The translations under genes and the position numbers were made by a program. A stretch of 64,000 nt of DNA from Spirodela intermedia (taxonomy: Eukaryota; Streptophyta; Magnoliopsida; Alismatales; Araceae). This document shows, piece by piece, positions 1 to 9,081 of the stretch. The first letter of the stretch is position 1. The number at the start of each line of letters is the position of its first letter. The stretch spans positions 1,971,001 to 2,035,000 of the forward strand of contig LR746273.1 of assembly GCA_902729315.2 (NCBI GenBank). The letters run 5' to 3'. The notes under the pieces are model-generated. The model saw only the letters and a list, made by a program, of their open reading frames with translations, ran no database searches and was not told where the DNA came from.

Positions 1-475
1 CAGAATACTCCTTAATCAGGTAGTTGCGCATGAAGAACGCATTATCGCTGGAAGAGTGCCCACTTGATGCCATTGCCCAGATTAGTCGTGCTTCCAATCG
101 GGGTAGATCTTCTCCCAATGGTTACAGTCATTTGCAGCTCTGGTTCGTTCATTATGCAATACACAGTTCTGAGCATCTAATTGCTCTGATGAAATCAAAC
201 ACATGGAGTGTTCATTTTCGCCCTCTCTGTGTTCAGAGATCAGTGGCTCTGTTCTTGGATCTTTAGGGAGGACATCAGAGTATAGCCCAAATCCACCGAT
301 GTCAAGCTGTCCTTGTCCAAAGATCCTGCACTCTTCTCCGTGGATGATCCAGACGAATCAACATCTGCCACATTGCCACCTGAAGTAGAATTAGCTACTG
401 GGAGCGCATGCTCTGCCATCGTCCACAAGATTGTCAAAGAGATCCTCATCTGTGTGGAGCTGGGGATGAAACCCT
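1..475 (-). pseudogene. SEC16-like remnant (COPII coat organiser), N-terminal part
   Basis: Reading the minus strand from about 475 downward, one frame gives a segment ending HTDEDLFDNLVDD, which resembles the extreme N-terminus of plant SEC16 (MAG5). The frame is then lost. A Ser/Gly-rich acidic stretch follows in another frame. A third frame gives GFGLYSDVLPKDP and, further on, CNHWEKIYPDWKHD, an in-frame stop at 82-84, then SGQWHQV. That last pair matches the conserved YWE-YPGWKYD--TGQWYQV block of SEC16. SEC16 organises COPII assembly at ER exit sites. The frameshift, the stop and the closeness of blocks that are normally far apart suggest a decayed or internally deleted copy cut by the window edge. 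An unseen intron could explain the frame changes but not the stop. Family identity is from memory of motifs. Confidence 0.5.
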
Positions 476-1388
476 AAGAAGCCCTGTATCCGAAGAGCCT
501 CCCAGCAGATCACAAACCAACGAGGCTAATCTGCAAACGGGTCCTCTCCGAGATCGGACCATGAACCTAAGTTCGCAGATCACCAATCCAGAAGCTCCGC
601 AAATGTGAACCTTCTAGTTCCTCCCAGATCCGAACGAGAAGCACCGAGCGGACGAGACCAACGCCAAGAAAAAATTACTGGCAAGTTTGCCAGGCTACCA
701 AGCCTCCCGATTCCCAAATGTCAACGGACCGGGCACAACTGGGATCCCTAAAAATCCAGAAACCAAGACCAAGACCTGAAAAAAAAAAGAAGATATTCTC
801 CGAAGAAGTGGGACAAGACCATCAAACTTGCCAGTGATTCGGAGAGGAATTGCAGATCATCCGATGATTCAATGGGAGAGCAAGGGTCGGGGGTCGGGAT
901 TAAAGAAGAAGCAGAAGTATCCATCAGACGTGAAGCTGAGCGCCTTTCTCCATCCGCCAGCTCCATCCTCCGCAAAGCGGCTGTTCGGAGCCCATCAGTA
1001 TTCCGGTAGAATTTCCGCGCTGTTGACTCCTCTCTGGTCTCTCAATCGCGCGCGTCCGGGGAGTTACTCTACGCCGGATGATGAGCACTAGATGGTTTAC
1101 CTCCTTAGATACTACGCTCGAGATTACGTTTCCTTCTTCGCAGGATCGAAAGTTAGCAATGATCTCTCATCCTACAATCCCTCATGATCGCCAAGGTGCC
1201 TCCCTCATCTCCACCAAGTCGGCTCTACTCTGTCGTCTGCGAGGTCACTCGACTTCGGTGAGGATCTCGGCACCATTCTGGTCTCTGAACGGAAGTACAC
1301 CGCCCTAGTCGACGTGAACCGACCCCATTGAAACTAGTTGGTCACTCCGAGAATGGCCGCATGTGGCGTCGTCCATCCTGTTCTCAGA
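476..1388. other. Flank of the SEC16-like remnant, no firm gene
   Basis: A minus-strand open frame at about 830-960 (MELADGERRSASRLMDTSAS onward, Ser/Pro-rich) ends at a possible splice donor and could be a 5' exon lying upstream of the SEC16-like remnant. I do not recognise it and no partner exon is convincing. The rest shows nothing I can support. Confidence 0.25.
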
Positions 1389-1768
1389 GTACTGTGTGCT
1401 TCCCACCCAGCTGGTTTCTCCTCGAGTTGGCCATCTCCACGGGTTAAGTAAGCACCAACGGCACTCTCTGGGGCAGAAAGCCTTGGCGAGCGCATGATCA
1501 GAACCCCGCCAGAGACAAGGAAATTGTCGAATCCGCCATCTTGGCCGCGGTGATATTTCAGTTTCATCCTGCTTCAGGGTACTGTGTGCTTCCCACCCAG
1601 CTGGTTTCTCCTCGAGCTGGCCATCTCCACGGGTTAAGTAAGCGCCAACGGCACTCTCTGGGGCAGCAAGCCTTGGCGAGCGCATGTTCAGAGTCCGTCC
1701 GGCTGGAGACAAGGAAATTGTCGAATCCGCCACCTTAGCCGCAGTGATATTTCAGTTTCATCCTGTTT
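1389..1768. repeat. Two-copy tandem duplication, ~190 bp unit
   Basis: The sequence starting GTACTGTGTGCTTCCCACCC at 1389 recurs at 1579. The copies run nearly in register to about 1578 and 1768, where both carry GATATTTCAGTTTCATCCTG. The offset is 190 bp at the left end and 194 bp at the right end, so a small insertion separates the copies. Matching open frames on both strands are a by-product of the duplication. I do not recognise the unit as a named element. Confidence 0.85.
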
Positions 1769-2266
1769 CTTCCAAGTTATCAGGGGCGCTGTCAGGTACA
1801 CTATCTGTCCCATTTCTCGGCTAGTTTCCTTGTCCTCTTTACTTTCTTGGTGGGTGATATTCCTAATCGTTCAACTCTCCTTACACAGTTTTTGTGACGG
1901 TTTATTTTTGCATTAAATTCATCTTTTTTTAGCATACGAGGATAATTGAGCATATGAAATTCTGATCAGACTAGACAGTGCCTTTGTGGAGGATTTGACT
2001 AAAAATTCTCTCCTTGTCCTAGTAATCTTTCAGATCGACTGCATAATTTTCTTTATAGTTTTCAGACTTCACCATCACATAAAGTTTTTAGTCCAATGAA
2101 CTTCTGTAAGATTATTCTCATGGCAACCATTTCTTGGATCACTTTGAGAATCCTTATGTATCATAGGTTTTTGAGATTGGTTTATGGGCATTGTGGGCTT
2201 GTTTCATAAGTCATGTTTTAAGGACTAGGTCTGTAAAACTAAGATTACATAGGATGCAGAATACTT
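1769..2266. other. AT-rich intergenic stretch
   Basis: AT-rich sequence between the tandem duplication and the gypsy-type element. No open frame, repeat or motif that I can support. Confidence 0.5.
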
Positions 2267-2576
2267 TGATATGATCCTCAATGATACGATCAAATCTAGG
2301 GAAGCAAAAAGAATGGAACACTTCGTATTGAATTCACGAACCCTCATCAACAGTGAGAGACAAAACAATCAGAAGGACAACCCTCCCAGATACATAGATG
2401 AAAATAGAGAATAAGAGTAAAGTGAGGAACAATGTTTAAGAGGGTTCCTCCACCTCTCTAGAATAGCAACTTTGCCCCCCTATCCCCTCTCTTCTGATGT
2501 TACATTTATACCCCTATCAATGGACAACCATATGACTCCTTACGCTTTCTATAGGTTGGTAGTGGAGTCAGTGTCA
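2267..2576 (-). repeat. 3' LTR of the gypsy-type element
   Basis: On the minus strand it starts TGACACTGACTCC directly after the polypurine tract. It shares long blocks with 3880-4190, such as the stretches around GACTCCTTACGCTTTC and AGAGGGTT-CC-CACCTCTCTAGAAT. Confidence 0.8.
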
Positions 2577-2842
2577 TTACTCCCCCTCTCTAAATTCACT
2601 TGGTCCTCCAAGTGAAATTCTTGAAATTGATGAACAATATTACAAACTAGCTCTCATCATTGGATTCAATGATACTTGTGCTGTAAATGGCGTCCCTCCC
2701 TCTACTGGTTGAGCCTCCTTAGAATCATATTGGATTCATTGCTATTTCTTGCAATGATGTTTTGGACCAAATTTTTCTTCACAATGATATAACAAAAGTC
2801 CCTTTTCATGATAACTTTGATACTCTTCATCAATGAGAGTGA

Positions 2843-3720
2843 TCAGCTTACGGTGTTGGTTGTCCTTCCTTGACACTTGAGGTCAAGGATTACTCTCAAG
2901 GTTTCATCCTCATAAAGAGGGTGTAATATTCTTTTCCTGATCACTAGATAGTGAATGTAAGTGACTATCAACAATCTTAAATGAAGTAGAACTACCTTGC
3001 TGATAAGATTTGGGCAGGTGATTATCCCAAGCTTCCCACAGGGTCCAAACATGTTGCTCTGTCTCCATTGATGCGTCCATCATTTCCATCAGTCCCACTG
3101 AGCCTATATGAGCTAACTCTACTTGAATCTCAAATTTTAGGCCCTTCATATAAGTATTCTCCACGACCACATTTTTGAGTTTTGGTAGATATGTAGAAAG
3201 ACACTTATACTCAACTCGATATTCTTAGACTGATTGATCTTGTTAGAGATTCAAGAATTTGTGAAATATATTTACTTCTACTACAGTGCCAAAGTGTTTC
3301 TTAATTGCATTCGGAAGTCCTGTCAGTTGTAGAAAGGATACCTTTTGTCTTTTTATAAATACCATTCCAATGCTAGGCCTTCGAACTTCATCATTATCAT
3401 TTCTAGTTGATCTCATTCTTATACTTTGTTTAGCTTGAAGAACCTCTTAGCACATCTGAATTAGCCTTCAGGATTTTCCCCCTCAAAGATTAGTATTTCC
3501 TTTTTTTGGGTGTACTGTACGACTGTATGACCAGCTGGTGTCATTCAGAATGTATTCTTGAGGAGGGTGAGGAGGTGGTACATCGTGTTGTGATTTTGCT
3601 TGTGCTTGTCGGTAGCTTGATGTTGGTTGCAAATTATGATGTTCTTTTTTCTCCAAAGCCTCCAATCTCGTACATACTGTCAGCTAAAATCGCTACATGT
3701 TCTGTAGAAGTTGAGACATC
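2843..3720 (-). pseudogene. gag remnant of the gypsy-type element
   Basis: Minus-strand frames give, with frameshifts and stops between them, a Gln/Pro-rich N-terminal part (LEKKEHHNLQP), then FEGLALEWYL, then NTYMKGLKFEIQVELAH-GLMEMM. These are the order and motifs of the plant gypsy retrotransposon gag (the FxxLEGxALxWF and TFxxGLKPEIxxEL blocks). The protein would be the structural capsid precursor. It cannot be read through, so it is a pseudogene. Confidence 0.7.
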
Positions 3721-3879
3721 AAATCCATAGATTCTTCCCTTACTTTTTGTATGTCTTCGACCATCCTTCTTTGGTCTGCCCGAAGGTTTTTGTTATCTGC
3801 ATTTAGGGCTTCAAAACATGCACCTAATATCTTTGGCGTCATTATGCTCATCGTCGCAAGAATGAAGTTCTAATACCAA

Positions 3880-4190
3880 TGATACAATCTTCAATGGTAG
3901 GCTTGAATCTGAGCAAGTAAAAAGAATAGAACACTTCACATTGAACTCACGAACCCTCGCAAGTGGCGAGAGACAAAATGACAGGAAGGGCAACCCTCCC
4001 AATTATAGAGACGAGAAGGGAGAAGAAGAGTAAAGTGGGGAACAATATTCAAGAGGGTTTCCCCACCTCTCTAGAATACCGACTTTGCCCCCCTAACCCT
4101 TCTCTTCTCGTGCTATATTTATACCCCTATCACATGACAAGTACATGACTCCTTACGCTTTCTTAATGTTGGTAGTGGGGTCGAATCACA
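3880..4190 (-). repeat. 5' LTR of the gypsy-type element
   Basis: Diverged direct-repeat partner of 2267-2576. On the minus strand it starts TGTGATTCGACCCC and ends TTGTATCA. One base separates it from the primer-binding site at 3867-3878. Confidence 0.8.
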
Positions 4191-4766
4191 CTTCTTCCAA
4201 GCGTGAGTATACTCTCTTATGTGAGGTTCCATAGCTAGAGATGATGTTTGGCATTGATTCCCTAACGTATTAGAGCTCATTCAAACATTCAGCTCGATTG
4301 TCATTGGCAATTGCCTAAAGGGATATGTCACATTCATATTTGTTTTATGATAGGTGGGTTTTTAAGCTCTTTGACATCCATGGCTAGATTGTCTAAGCAT
4401 CTTGTCTGCTAGTCAACATTGAAAATAAGGCATTTTATGTCTGTCTCCATTATCTTAAACTCAAGATTTTAAAATTGATGGTCTCAAAGATAGAAAATAC
4501 AAAGATAAATCTTAGATGGGAAAACAACAAGCAATAGTGATCTAATTCGATTAGATGTTCATGGGTCTCCTTAAGAAGTCAATTTATATATATATAAGGA
4601 TTGTAAGGTATGAGATATTTTATGATCATCATATGGTTATTAGGTGATGGTCTCAAAGATAGAAAACACGAAGGTCAATCCAGATGGGGAAATAATAAGA
4701 AATAGTGATCTAATTCAATTAGATGCTCATGGGTCTCCTTAATAAGTCAATTTATATATATAGATA

Positions 4767-6426
4767 TAGAGTTATATTAAACTTATGAGCCTAACTCATT
4801 TTCTCTCTCTCCTCCTCACCCCTACATATAGAGAGCCTCAATGTATCATCGTTAAATAAGACTCTTCATATGACTTTGGACTCATCTTGTCGATATTTTT
4901 TGTCTCTTTCTTCATTGGTCTCATCTTCTTTTTCTATTCATGTGTCATAGGTTTTTACTTCGTCATCTACACTCACCCCAACTATGATTCTTCTTTGTTA
5001 GATGGTTCTCTATGTGCACCTTCTCTTTTATGCTTAACACCAATAGCTCCACTCACACCATCTTTGTCGTCATATCTCAACTTTCTAATCACTTTTGTTG
5101 ATGTGCTATGATGGTGGAGGAGATCAAGAGTCTTTGTCATATCTCGACATGACGCTTGGTTCCTCATCCGTTATCTACTCCAATGATGAGTTATCATTGA
5201 GTATTCACAATCATGATGATTATAGATGTTTCTATTGATTGTCTCAAAACTCACTTAATGACCTAAAATTTTTCTCAAACATATGGAGAGTATTATATTA
5301 AAACCCTATCTTTGGTGGCAAAGCTTACTTCAGTTCATATGTTTTTGGTGCTTGTAGTCAACTTCTCATGGCTTATTCATTAATTGAATGTGAAGTATAC
5401 TTTTTTTCATGACGATCTTGAAAAACAAATGTATATGGAGCAACCTTTTGGTTTTATTTCGGCAAACTCACCAAAATTTGTGTACTTTATACATAAATTT
5501 ATATATAGCCTGAAGCAATCTCTTCAAACTTAGTTCAGTTGTTTTTGCATACTAATTCAAGATTTTGGTCTTTGTCAAAGTGACTTTGATCTCAACATGT
5601 CTATCATCATATTGTTGTAAGTTATGTTAATTTGTTTGTCAATGTTGATGATATCATTCTAGCGAGTAATGATAGATATGGTATTTTTGATTTCAAGTCT
5701 TTCTTTAGAGTAAAGTGACGATCAAGTATTTGAGTTAGCTTTGGTATTTTTTTAGGCATTTAGGTTGCTTGCTCTTCTGAGGGCTTAGTTGTCAATTAGC
5801 AAAAGTATATTCTTAATCTATTATAGAATGTACAAATATTGGGCACCAAACTTGTTCTTACATTGATAGATTCAAAAGTCAAGTTACTTTCATATTCAAG
5901 TGATGCTCTTGAGAATTGGAGACAATTTTATTATTTAGTAGGGTGACTTAATTACTTGACCTTGACATTTCTTTCATTATGTGGCCAATCAATTTATGGT
6001 CAATCCACATACTACTCAATATGATGTAATTATGAGGATCTTTCGACATCTGAGGGTACATCTTGGTTGACTTTTGTCTAAACCTTCTTCTTCCCTTAAA
6101 TATTCATAATTATTTTAGTACGTACTGAGTAAGTTCAAAGACACTCCACCATTATCTATTGCATGTTCAGTTAATTCTCTCAATTAAGGTATCTTCAAAA
6201 GCACAACTTACAAACATGTTTATGAAAGCTCTTCATAGTCCTCAGTTGCATTCCTCTTGCTCCAAGCTTGGAGCTTTAGATCTCTATAGTCCAACTTGAG
6301 GGGGGCTGTAAATATATATTTTGGGTTTATAGGCTTGGCTTATTTTCTCTCTCTCCTCATCACCCCTACGTGTGTAAAGCTTCTACCTTTCTTTTCATAA
6401 TAATAATACTATTTTCTTTGTCTTCA
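4767..6426 (+). mobile_element. Decayed Ty1/copia retrotransposon
   Basis: Short LTRs are recognisable at about 4767-4868 and 6307-6426 through a shared block TTATTTTCTCTCTCTCCTC and a CTTCA end. A polypurine tract (CTTGAGGGGGG) directly precedes the right LTR, which starts TGTAAATATA at 6307. The interior carries broken reverse-transcriptase and RNase H-linker motifs on the plus strand and lacks recognisable gag, protease and integrase. At about 1.66 kb it is far shorter than a complete copia element. Stops and frameshifts are frequent. It interrupts the second unit of a tandem repeat in TA-rich sequence, which fits the known preference of such elements but blurs any target-site duplication. 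Confidence 0.8.
5300..6110 (+). pseudogene. Ty1/copia reverse-transcriptase remnant
   Basis: Plus-strand frames, in order: FFHDDLEKQMYMEQPFGF (copia: FLHGDLEEEVYMEQPPGF), HKFIYSLKQS, FVNVDDIILASND (the YVDD catalytic block with Tyr changed to Asn), FFRVK, LGIF-like, SEGLVVS-QKYIL, LVG-LNYLT and VNPHTTQYDV-RIFRHLR. The order matches the copia polymerase through the linker before RNase H. At least several stops and frame changes interrupt it, so no functional polymerase is encoded. Confidence 0.8.
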
Positions 6427-6598
6427 AAATATATATATAAAGATTCTAAGGTCTGAGATACTTTATGATCATCATATAATTATTAGGCTATGGTCTCAAA
6501 GATAGAAAATATGAAGGTCGATCTTAGAGGGAAAACAACAAGAAATAGTTATTTCATTAGATTAGATGTTCATGGGTTCCCTTAAGACATCAATTTAG

Positions 6599-6624
6599 AT
6601 ATATATATATATATATATATATAT
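6599..6624. repeat. (AT)n microsatellite
   Basis: An uninterrupted AT dinucleotide run within the third unit of the AT-rich tandem repeat. Confidence 0.9.
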
Positions 6625-7215
6625 GAAAAAAAGGACTGCAGGGTATGCGATGCTTTATGATTCATTAGGTGATATTTTTTTATCCAATCATAAACTCATG
6701 TAATTATGTCACAGTTTGCCATAATTGTCTTATTATGAAAGGTCATATCTTCCTCAATAGCACCCTTCGATGCGAATTGCTTTTGCAACTATAAAACGTT
6801 GCTGAATGATGACTTAGTTTATCTCTTCGGGAGAAAAAAAAAATCATAAAAGGGTCGTTTCGTTTTAGGGGAGTGTTCGTCGACAGTGAGTGACCTATGG
6901 AACGGGAGTGTGGGTCCTGTAGTGAGCCCTTTTCTTGGTTTGGAAAGGTCAACGCATAGAGGCTTCCTAAGCTACCTAGATCTGTGCTATGATAGTAAGT
7001 AACGTATGAATATGCCCAAAACGAGAATAAAAAAAGAGGAAGTTAAATCTAGTTCTTGATGAACTAAGAGGAGATTGAACACTGGAAATAGTTTTCATTA
7101 AGACATAGTTCAGCTCCGGCGGCTTGAGCATCCCTCGAATCATAACTTGGAGCCACCGGAGCCCGTAGCGCCCTTATTGACTTATCGGATCCAGCCGTCG
7201 TCCCTCTTTGGGTAA

Positions 7216-7429
7216 CTACTGAGTGGACAATACAGGGAGGATCCCCTTTCCATCCCTCAGCTCCAGCATGCAGCAGAAGGTGTAGGGCTCGCCGTACGGG
7301 GAAGAGGCCGCAGGAGGGTCCCCTTCCGGTGGAGGCTGGCCATTAAGAGACTTGACGTGCTCCAAGCTTTGGATCGGGGCGGAGGAGGGGAGGGGGAAGG
7401 CCCTTCTTTCCTCCCCATGGGGAATAAGA
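7216..7429 (-). other. Possible coding exon of unknown gene
   Basis: A minus-strand open frame reads HGEERRAFPLPSSAPIQSLE, then HVKSLNGQPPPEG, then EPYTFCCMLELRDGKGILPV and ends LSTQ-stop at 7216-7218. The composition looks protein-like rather than random: balanced residues, a Pro/Gly linker, then an amphipathic segment. No ATG with a good context and no partner exon can be assigned. I do not recognise the family. It may be a terminal exon or a gene fragment. Confidence 0.3.
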
Positions 7430-9041
7430 AGAAGAAGAAGAAGCCATCATTAGATTAGGTCAGAGCTCTGCTCTGGGCTTCCTGGGAGCAGATGGTAGCC
7501 GAGAGCATACGATGTGTCACCCACCTATCATCAATGGAATCACATCTCTCAAGTGTGTGTTGTCTGTGGCGGCGGTGGGTGTGGGGGACCAGCCAGAGGA
7601 GCGGCAGGTCTCCGACGCCAAGAAAGGTCTCAAGTGGGCGGCTAGCCGGATGACGAGGTCTAAAGCCACACACCATTCTTTAATGGGTAATGGCGATAGG
7701 ATCCAAACGGCCTCCCTCTCCTTTCAACGTCCCGGTGGCGCATATAACCACGGTGCCGCTCCATCTTCTTATCCCCTCCCGACAGATGCTGTCGTCCTTC
7801 TTATCCCCCGCGCTGGTTCATTTATTCCATTTATTTCTCGCTTCCATGGAGAGCCTCGGCTGGCGTTATGTGAGGAAGCTCGGCCCCCACTGGTTGCCGA
7901 TGGGAGGAAGGTAGTCGCCGGATGAGGCCAGGGATCTGACGAGCGTAACGGCCCGGAAAAGGTCAACTCACCCTCACGAAATGGAACTGTTAATTGAATG
8001 GTAGAGTATCGGCGAACCTACTCTTCGCCTCAAAGAGCCTCTCAAGTCCTTGGTTTTATCAAGTCGATGAGGACATGAACAGGGGGCGCCTTCCGCGGCG
8101 TACGAGCGCAAGTCCAATCCCATTAATTTGAGAGGAGGAGAGAAGAGGAGCAGCGACGTGCCGCTCACGGAACCCCATGCTTGGTTCTCGACTTCTCTAT
8201 TCCTGGTCAACATCTAAGGATCTCCATATACTTGTCTTCGACAGTAAGTGTAGAACGCCATGATGAATCGATGAACCTACGAGAAACCTGCCGTAGAGCC
8301 GACGATGAAGTTTTTCTGGGTTTAATGAAGCATCCATAGTTGATTCGTCTATGGCTGACTTCATCGACGTTTCCGCGAGAAGAACGCGTTGACAACGCGA
8401 TGGGAACCGTTGACTTCTCGCTACGGTCATTAACAACCCGCCTCGATCATGGCCGTTGATTCTGATAAGGGTAGGAATCGCACCGGGTGTCGTTTCTGGA
8501 CATTTCTGATATCGTAAGACGTCTTGATGAGCATCTTAGTCATCGGAAGTCTGGCTCCATCCGGCAAACATCAAGTACATCTTCCCGGAAAGAACAAGCT
8601 CAAGTCGCCCGCGGCCCGGCTGGGACCCGATTCCCGGTTCAAAGATTTGACCAGATGGTTTCAAGATTTCTCAAGGGCAGAGTCGAGCTGATTCGGCCTC
8701 CTATAAGTCTGTTCATGGCGGCACTCATGCGAAGAAGAAGGGGAGATGGGATGACGATAAGAAGAGCGGTTCGATCTTGTAAACGATGACGATTAGGCGA
8801 ACGGGGACGGGGACGGGGACTTCCATCGACAAACAACTAAACTCGAGGGTGTTAAACAGTGCAACTGTGAGCTCCCTGTGCATTCAACTTGCGACGGCAT
8901 CCAACTTGGTGCTTGTCTGCATCAGTCATGCAGCAGACTGAGACAACTTTCGGTCTTCTCCGTGTACGAGCTCCGATTCAACGAGTCGGATTGTCCAGTG
9001 TGCGCGCCTCCTGGGAAACCCCAATGGGTAGAAAGGTATAA

Positions 9042-9081
9042 TATATATATATATATATATATCGAGTGAGAGAGAGAGAGA
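9042..9081. repeat. (TA)n followed by (GA)n microsatellites
   Basis: A TA run at about 9042-9062 is followed within five bases by a GA run to 9081. Confidence 0.9.

Larger units (their letters stand above)
2267..4190 (-). mobile_element. Decayed short Ty3/gypsy-type LTR retrotransposon
   Basis: Two direct repeats of about 310 bp (2267-2576 and 3880-4190) enclose about 1.3 kb. On the minus strand each repeat begins TG and ends GTATCA or close to it. One base inside the upstream LTR is TGGTATTAGAAC (3867-3878), a degraded match to the TGGTATCAGAGC primer-binding site for initiator tRNA-Met. A purine run AGAGAGGGGGAGTAA (2577-2591) abuts the downstream LTR. The interior reads as broken gag on the minus strand, with no protease, reverse transcriptase or integrase. 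The element is therefore internally deleted or non-autonomous. The LTRs have clearly diverged, so the insertion is old. I could not find a convincing target-site duplication. Confidence 0.85.
4476..6674. repeat. Three-unit AT-rich tandem repeat, second unit split by copia insertion
   Basis: A unit of about 169 bp beginning TGATGGTCTCAAAGATAG occurs at 4476-4644. It begins again at 4645 and stops at about 4766. The missing tail of that second unit (AGATTCTAAGGTCTGAGATA-TTTATGATCATC) reappears at 6427-6487, immediately after the copia element. A third unit follows at 6488-6674. Each unit has a TA-rich run in the middle. The tandem array therefore predates the retrotransposon insertion. Confidence 0.8.

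Noticed and set aside
2262-4195. Target-site duplication of the gypsy-type element
   Set aside because: Flanks TACTT and CTTCT do not match; age or imprecise border placement prevents a call.
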